A stretch of DNA of 64,000 bases from Tachypleus tridentatus (Eukaryota; Arthropoda; Merostomata; Xiphosura; Limulidae), in contig NW_027467782.1 of the NCBI RefSeq assembly GCF_004210375.1, forward strand, positions 36,383,771-36,447,770, in the 5' to 3' direction. Of the stretch, positions 59,007 through 64,000 are shown piece after piece. A model generated the notes under the pieces. The model was not told the origin of the DNA, did not search any database, and saw nothing but the letters and a program-made list of their open reading frames with translations. The position numbers and the translations under genes were made by a program. Numbering within the stretch: the stretch's first letter is position 1; each line of letters opens with the position of its first letter.

Positions 59007-59554
59007 CTATGTGCATCTCTCTCTTTATGCTGTGATACCTGTATAGAAGAGAAAAGAATAGCTAGTTTTAGCTCCAAGTTTTGTTACACTTGCATTTAAA
59101 CTTCCCAGAATATTCCTTGAATATTTACTAGAGTAGAACTGGCCAGTAATTGCCACCATCATAAAGTAAATGTTCAAGGCTCTCTTAATTATTAATCCAA
59201 CTAGACTTCCAATGAGAAACATGTACACAGAAAACTAGTAATGCATGCTTGTTAAATCAAGTACATCTTTTTTCCCCATCCTTTAAGTGGGTATATCTTT
59301 TTTAAAAAATTTTAAATGAATTGTAAAATCAGTTGTTTTTTTGCAATTCTTTCAGACAGAGAAGGCACTTTCTTTACACAACTCCTAGTTGATTTTATTT
59401 GTAGCCTTCTAAAAATCTAGGTTTCTCTTTTGTCTGTTGCAATCCACCATTAGAAGCTGTAAAATTAACATGTACATCATAATAGTAAACAGTTAAAGTT
59501 TGTTATCTCATGAATACTGATAAAGTTCCATTTCTTTTATCAGTTCTTTTGAAA

Positions 59555-60830
59555 AACAAATTTGGCAAGCTTCCTTTCAAAATATTGGATGTATTCAAGC
59601 AAAAGTCTTTTACTTTAAAGTAAAATCTTAAAGGGACAAAAAGAAACTTGTTAGCATAGCCTGCCAAGGATGTCCCATGCACCTACAAATTATCACCACC
59701 TCTTACTGCTTGTGTATTCATCCAACCTTTTCTTGAACTCTGAAGGTTTCTACCTCTTCCACTGTTTGAAGGCAACTCATTCCAAAAATCAACCACCCTG
59801 TTTGAAAAGTAACTGTCAAAATTGCAGATGACTCCTACTCTGCCACAATTTCAACCTATGCCCCCCTTGTCTTGTTTTCACTGCTAAACAGTTTGGATCT
59901 GCACCCTTAATCTTAAACGTATCAAATTTTCACCTCTGACCCATCTCTCTCCCAAGAAAACAACTTTAGAGACTGAGGAGTCATAGAACAGTTCCACAAC
60001 CTCTGGCATCATCCTACTGCCTCTTCTCTAAACTTCTTTCAACAATGCAATGTCTTTGAGGAAGGGAAACAAAAACTAAAGCACTTTAAATGAAGTCTGA
60101 TAAGTGATCTGTACAGTGAAACAACAGTAAAATCCCTTGTCTTCTATTCAGTATTTCTGTAGATGCTACTGAAAATTCTGTTAGCTCTATTGCTAGCTAC
60201 AATACACTACTTAGATGAGGTAACGTGATTTTTCAATCACAACACTCTCCTTTTTCTTTTCCAACTGCAGTATCTTATGTATTCTAGTTTAACTTGTAAC
60301 AGTAATTTGAATTGTGAAAACCTACATGCATCACCTTACATTTTTGATACTTAAACATCATTTGCAACATTTGGCCCAGTGCAGGATATTTTGATACAGT
60401 TAGCCACCCTAAAAATCTTAAGTTCATATGTAAACTTCATTATTTTATTAGTCATTCCAGAGTCAACATCAAATATAAATTGCAAACAGCACAGATCACT
60501 GAGGTACATTACTTGTCACTGTGATCCAGTCAGATCTAACACCACTTATTACTATTCTTTGCTTTCTACTCTCCAGCTAAATTTCTATCTAATTTAATAA
60601 CATTTTCCCCACACCCACCCTTAATTTAAGTTGTTTTGTGAGTGACCTTAGCAAATGCTTTTTGAAATTCAAGATAAATCAAACCTACAGTATCTTATTA
60701 ATCAACTCTTGCAGTAACATCCTCAATGAATGTCAAGATTTGTTTATAGAAGAATTTCCTTTCTACTGTGATTGTGCAAAATGTGTATTTGCTGAAGTAC
60801 TCTATTCAGTCTTGTTAATTAAAATCTAGT
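59555..60830 (-). mobile_element. CR1-like LINE, reverse transcriptase to 3' end
   Basis: Read on the minus strand from 60830: LTFIEDVTARVD, then DTVGLIYLEFQKAFAKVTHK (family VYLDFQKAFDKVPHK) at about 60650-60710, then RSDWITVTSNVPQ and VLFAIYI (family GVPQGSVLGPLLFLIYI) at about 60470-60540, KCCK/MHI-like residues near 60340, then the ASNRANRI and KTRQ blocks shared with 1-665. The 3' end is near 59555. Numerous breaks: a dead, 5'-truncated copy. It lies about 550 bp downstream of the BCAT stop codon, so it may sit within or just after the 3' UTR. Confidence 0.82.
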
Positions 60831-61709
60831 AAATTGTACTTCAAATAATGGATTTAGTTGTGTAGGATAAAAATGTATTTTCTATAAAATGAGTGATATT
60901 TAATAGAAGTACTAACTTTTGAGTTTTGGTAGACTGTTAATCATTGTTTTGTTTAGTTATTAAACAAACAACATAGTGGTTGTGATACATAATCTCTTGA
61001 AATACATATCATTTTCTAATTATTTAATGTATTTATTGTATTGCATAAATATTTTGTGGTAAAATGTCTTTTGATTAACCTGTTTGTTGTTTGACACAAT
61101 GAGCATCTCCCAGTTCTATCACCAAAGCTTCCTTAAAAAAATAATTTCCCTTTTTGAAAGGAGAGAAGACTTAACACGTTTTTTCAAACAACAAAAATAC
61201 AAACATACAATAACTAATTAAATGGATGCTAGACTTAAAAGTACATAGCACTTAATTTTTGGACTTGCAAGTTTAATGTTATGAGAAGTGGTTATAGGAG
61301 AACCTCCAATACACTAAATTGTTACCTGATTAGAATTAAAATAAACTGAATTGTCAAAATATAGATGTTTTCCAAAACCTAGATGCTTTTAGCTATGAAT
61401 AAATTCTAAATTAAACTAGATAACATGCATCTCAATCTTGTTAGTAGATATACTCTGATAGCACCACTAGTTGTTTCCAGTATTTGTACAAATACTGGAA
61501 ATACTTGGGAGTTTTATAATTTAGGTTTCAAATATTATCTAAACTAATAGTGTATCTATAAGTGATCAAGAAAAATGTATGCATAAATCTTAATATACAT
61601 TAATGGTGCTACTAAACCTATAAAATGAAGAATAGATCCAGAATTCAATGTTTTAACACAAGGATAGCATCCTTTGTCAAAATGGAATTAGTTTTCTGCC
61701 ACTGATATA
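60831..61709. other. Unassigned AT-rich DNA
   Basis: No gene or repeat end recognised. A 12-bp inverted pair (TTTCCAGTATTTGTACAAAT/ACTGGAAA, about 61475-61502) could form a small hairpin. Confidence 0.4.
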
Positions 61710-61949
61710 CAGAGTGTGTGGAAAGTCACTGTGCAGTTTTATAATCATATTTGATTCAGTCTATTTCAAGCCAGCAACTGATAGTGGTGTTTAGAAACAA
61801 AATAAGAAGGATCCAAGTCTGTATTGATGACAACGGTGGTCACTTTCAACATTGTTTATAATTGTCATTCATATTTACCTCCTGTATTCTATATTGAAGC
61901 ATGTCTGTTAATAAATATATAAGTGCACAGTGACTTTCTGAACACCCTG
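61710..61949 (+). mobile_element. Mariner/Tc1-like DNA transposon, internally deleted (240 bp)
   Basis: TA target duplication at 61708-61709 and 61950-61951. The left end CAGAGTGTGTGGAAAGTCAC and the right end (reverse complement) CAGGGTGTTCAGAAAGTCAC are terminal inverted repeats matching at about 22 of 27 positions. The inside keeps the last residues of a transposase, KIRRIQVCIDDNGGHFQHCL followed by a stop (about 61799-61853), a C-terminus common in mariner-like proteins. All catalytic parts are gone, so it can only have moved with outside transposase. Confidence 0.85.
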
Positions 61950-61951
61950 TA

Positions 61952-64000
61952 TTATTTATTCACAAGCCCTTATTGGTAGTCTAGATAAATATGAAATATT
62001 TAATCAGCAACTAAAGGAAATGCATGATGAAATAGTCATTTCTGTGTTGAAGAACAATACTTGCACATAAAATGTCTGTAGTGAAAATTGATAAGGCTCC
62101 TCTTACACATGCAACTATTTATATAATACATGCACTGAATTGTTAATAGTAATAACTTTGGTCTCTTATTTAATAATTTACTTATTTTTGAGTAGCTTGT
62201 GACATTTTTAAGTTTGTTTTTTACAGGTAGCATTATTTGTTTACTATTTACTCTACATGTTTACCTTTTTTTTCAATATTAAGAAATATTAGTTTTAGAT
62301 TAGTTGGTGTATACTTTTGCTGTTTGGTGAATTATGCCAGTGACTGGCTAAAAGAAATGTTAACTTTTTAATCTCATATTCTTGTAACTCATTGAAATAA
62401 TGATGCAATGCTGATTTTAATTTTGTTTTGCCTTAACTTTAGATACATTGCTCAATCTTAAATTTCATCCATTTATAAGTTTTTAACTAAATTTTGTTAA
62501 CTATTTATTCTACAAATCATTGAAGTTATCTGCTAGGCAAGTAATGTAACTTGAATCTGTCTTGGAGTATGAAAAAAATTATTCTTTTTTTTTTTTGAAA
62601 TAATAAACAGCACTTTATACTTCACTGGGGGCATTGTTTCAAACATAGAGATAGAAAACAAATGCAGGTTGTCCTGTTGGTAAACTGTTTTATTCCACTT
62701 TGATAGTGATTCCAAAAGCCATTTTAACTTGATTAAAGTAACTATTCACTTTCAGACTAGTCAAGAACACTGAAATAAACTATTAGGAATGACTGGAACA
62801 ATATCTAATAAAATACATACAAGTTTGTGTTGCAAATGTGTGTGAGCATCTAACATGTTGAACAGATGAATTTGTATTGTAATTTTCTTACTGAAGCTAG
62901 TCATATAACATCACCCATAGTTGTATTTAGATGTTTGTTTTTCACACACTAACACTTGCAGGTAGTTTTAAAAATTTGACAATTTTACGTGTGAAATAAT
63001 ACACTAAGAGTTAAAAAATAGCACTGACTGCTTTGGCAAATTACTCTAAGTAGAAAATCTGTATTATATGATGTAACTAATGCTTGAGTTAACCGCAGAT
63101 ACCAGTCACTTTCTGTTATTCTTTTGTCAGTTATAAATACTTTTAATGATAAGTCACTAAAGTGTGTTTTACAAGCTTCTTAACCACAGGTAAGAGTAAA
63201 TTTTAATTAACACATTTAAATCTTATTTTCTACCTAAAATGTTTCTATAATTACTTTGAATACCTCTGAACTTTCTTTTGTATAGTATTAATAACAGTAG
63301 TAGTTGGTTTACTAACCACTTTTTCAACAAATGTCAGTTTACAACTTACTTTCTCAGGATGTAGGACTTAACTTTACATGCAAAGCCAGAGAGTAAGGGG
63401 AATACACAAATAAATTACAAATGTTATTGTTACATAATCATTTAATTGTGATTTTAAATAATCCTGCAAAATATTTTCAGAAACGTACAAGTTTGGTATG
63501 TCAGTTAAAACTGTATTAGATTGAACTTCCATAAGGATAAACACCACTACACTAATACAATATTCTACATATATGAGTACAGCTTATAAAATGTAAGATT
63601 TTGGAGAAGCATAATCACAAATTTTGGGAGTCAAATTTTTCTAGGAAAGTTTTCACAAAAGTGGTATTCTTCTATAAGTAAAGAACAAAGATCATTTAAC
63701 AAACTTCTAAACAATTTATTAGCAGCAGTAAGACTAGTACTCTTACTACTGTATCAAAAATACAAGTTCTACAACACTGTATCCCAAACTTGAAAAATCT
63801 GAAATGTACTAGTTTCTCAATCACATTCCACTTTGTTATTACTTTTAAGTACAATTTGAAGTGTAACCAACATCAATAGGAAAAATTTTCATTCATTTGA
63901 AGCAAAGGAACATAATGAATTAAAAATAATACACTACTACTGTAAACAGTCCAATGAAGCTATAGTCTAAATCTAGGTATTCTCTCCTATAGTTATCTAC
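61952..64000. other. Unassigned AT-rich DNA at the window end
   Basis: No exon with both splice signals and coding character seen on either strand; no SINE, LINE or tandem array recognised. SINE-free stretches of this length are rare in the first 50 kb, so this may be intron or UTR of a neighbouring gene (inference). Confidence 0.45.

Noticed and set aside
1-60215. Inverted arms 1-665 and 59555-60215 as terminal inverted repeats of one 60-kb element
   Set aside because: Both arms are 3' parts of a CR1-like LINE, the right copy continues into its reverse transcriptase beyond the shared part, and ordinary host sequence lies between.
1-64000. LTR retroelements, endogenous retroviruses or Polinton-like elements
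   Set aside because: No paired long terminal repeats, primer-binding site or gag, integrase, capsid or envelope blocks were recognised; the inverted or solo termini seen belong to Penelope-like elements.

Overview
This is a eukaryotic, AT-rich, intron-bearing animal genome window that is mostly repeats. The dominant short element is a tRNA-headed SINE of about 280 bp with a GGCCCGGCATGGCC head and a CAAACAAAC-type tail. It resembles repeats I associate with horseshoe crabs, so an arthropod, probably a chelicerate of the Limulus/Tachypleus group, is my best guess (inference from memory, not a search). A run of exactly 500 N (666-1165) is an assembly gap.

Layout. 1-665 is the 3' part of a CR1-like LINE. 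1.2-24 kb is SINE-rich DNA with three tRNA-derived SINE families (called A, B and C here), Penelope-like element (PLE) pieces, one coding-looking exon split by a SINE (about 5.2-5.7 kb), an unrecognised 128-codon ORF (10.2 kb), and a tandem array of whole SINE units (17.3-18.9 kb). 24-50 kb is dominated by minisatellites: 29 bp (24.4-26.7 kb), 33 bp inside a SINE (29.3 kb), 48 bp (30.1 kb), 20 bp (30.5-31.0 kb), 79 bp (31.3-32.2 kb), 19 bp (36.9-37.5 kb) and an 11-kb 38-bp satellite of roughly 295 units (38.65-49.9 kb).

The last 14 kb is genic. A probable 3'-terminal exon of an unrecognised membrane protein lies at 51842-52063. The last five exons of a branched-chain aminotransferase (BCAT) lie between 56751 and 59006. 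The BCAT exons have matching splice phases and good motifs, but two of them each lack one base in a homopolymer, so as assembled the frame is broken. Decayed LINE and PLE pieces lie upstream of these exons, a second CR1-like LINE follows on the minus strand (59555-60830), and a deleted mariner-like element is at 61710-61949.

The observations most worth following are the SINE that splits an otherwise continuous reading frame (with target-site duplication), a perfect 73-bp inverted PLE-terminus dimer bounded by a 12-bp target-site duplication, and the 38-bp satellite with a homogenised core and degenerate edges. I found no convincing LTR/retroviral or Polinton-like element, no CRISPR array and no stand-alone tRNA gene.
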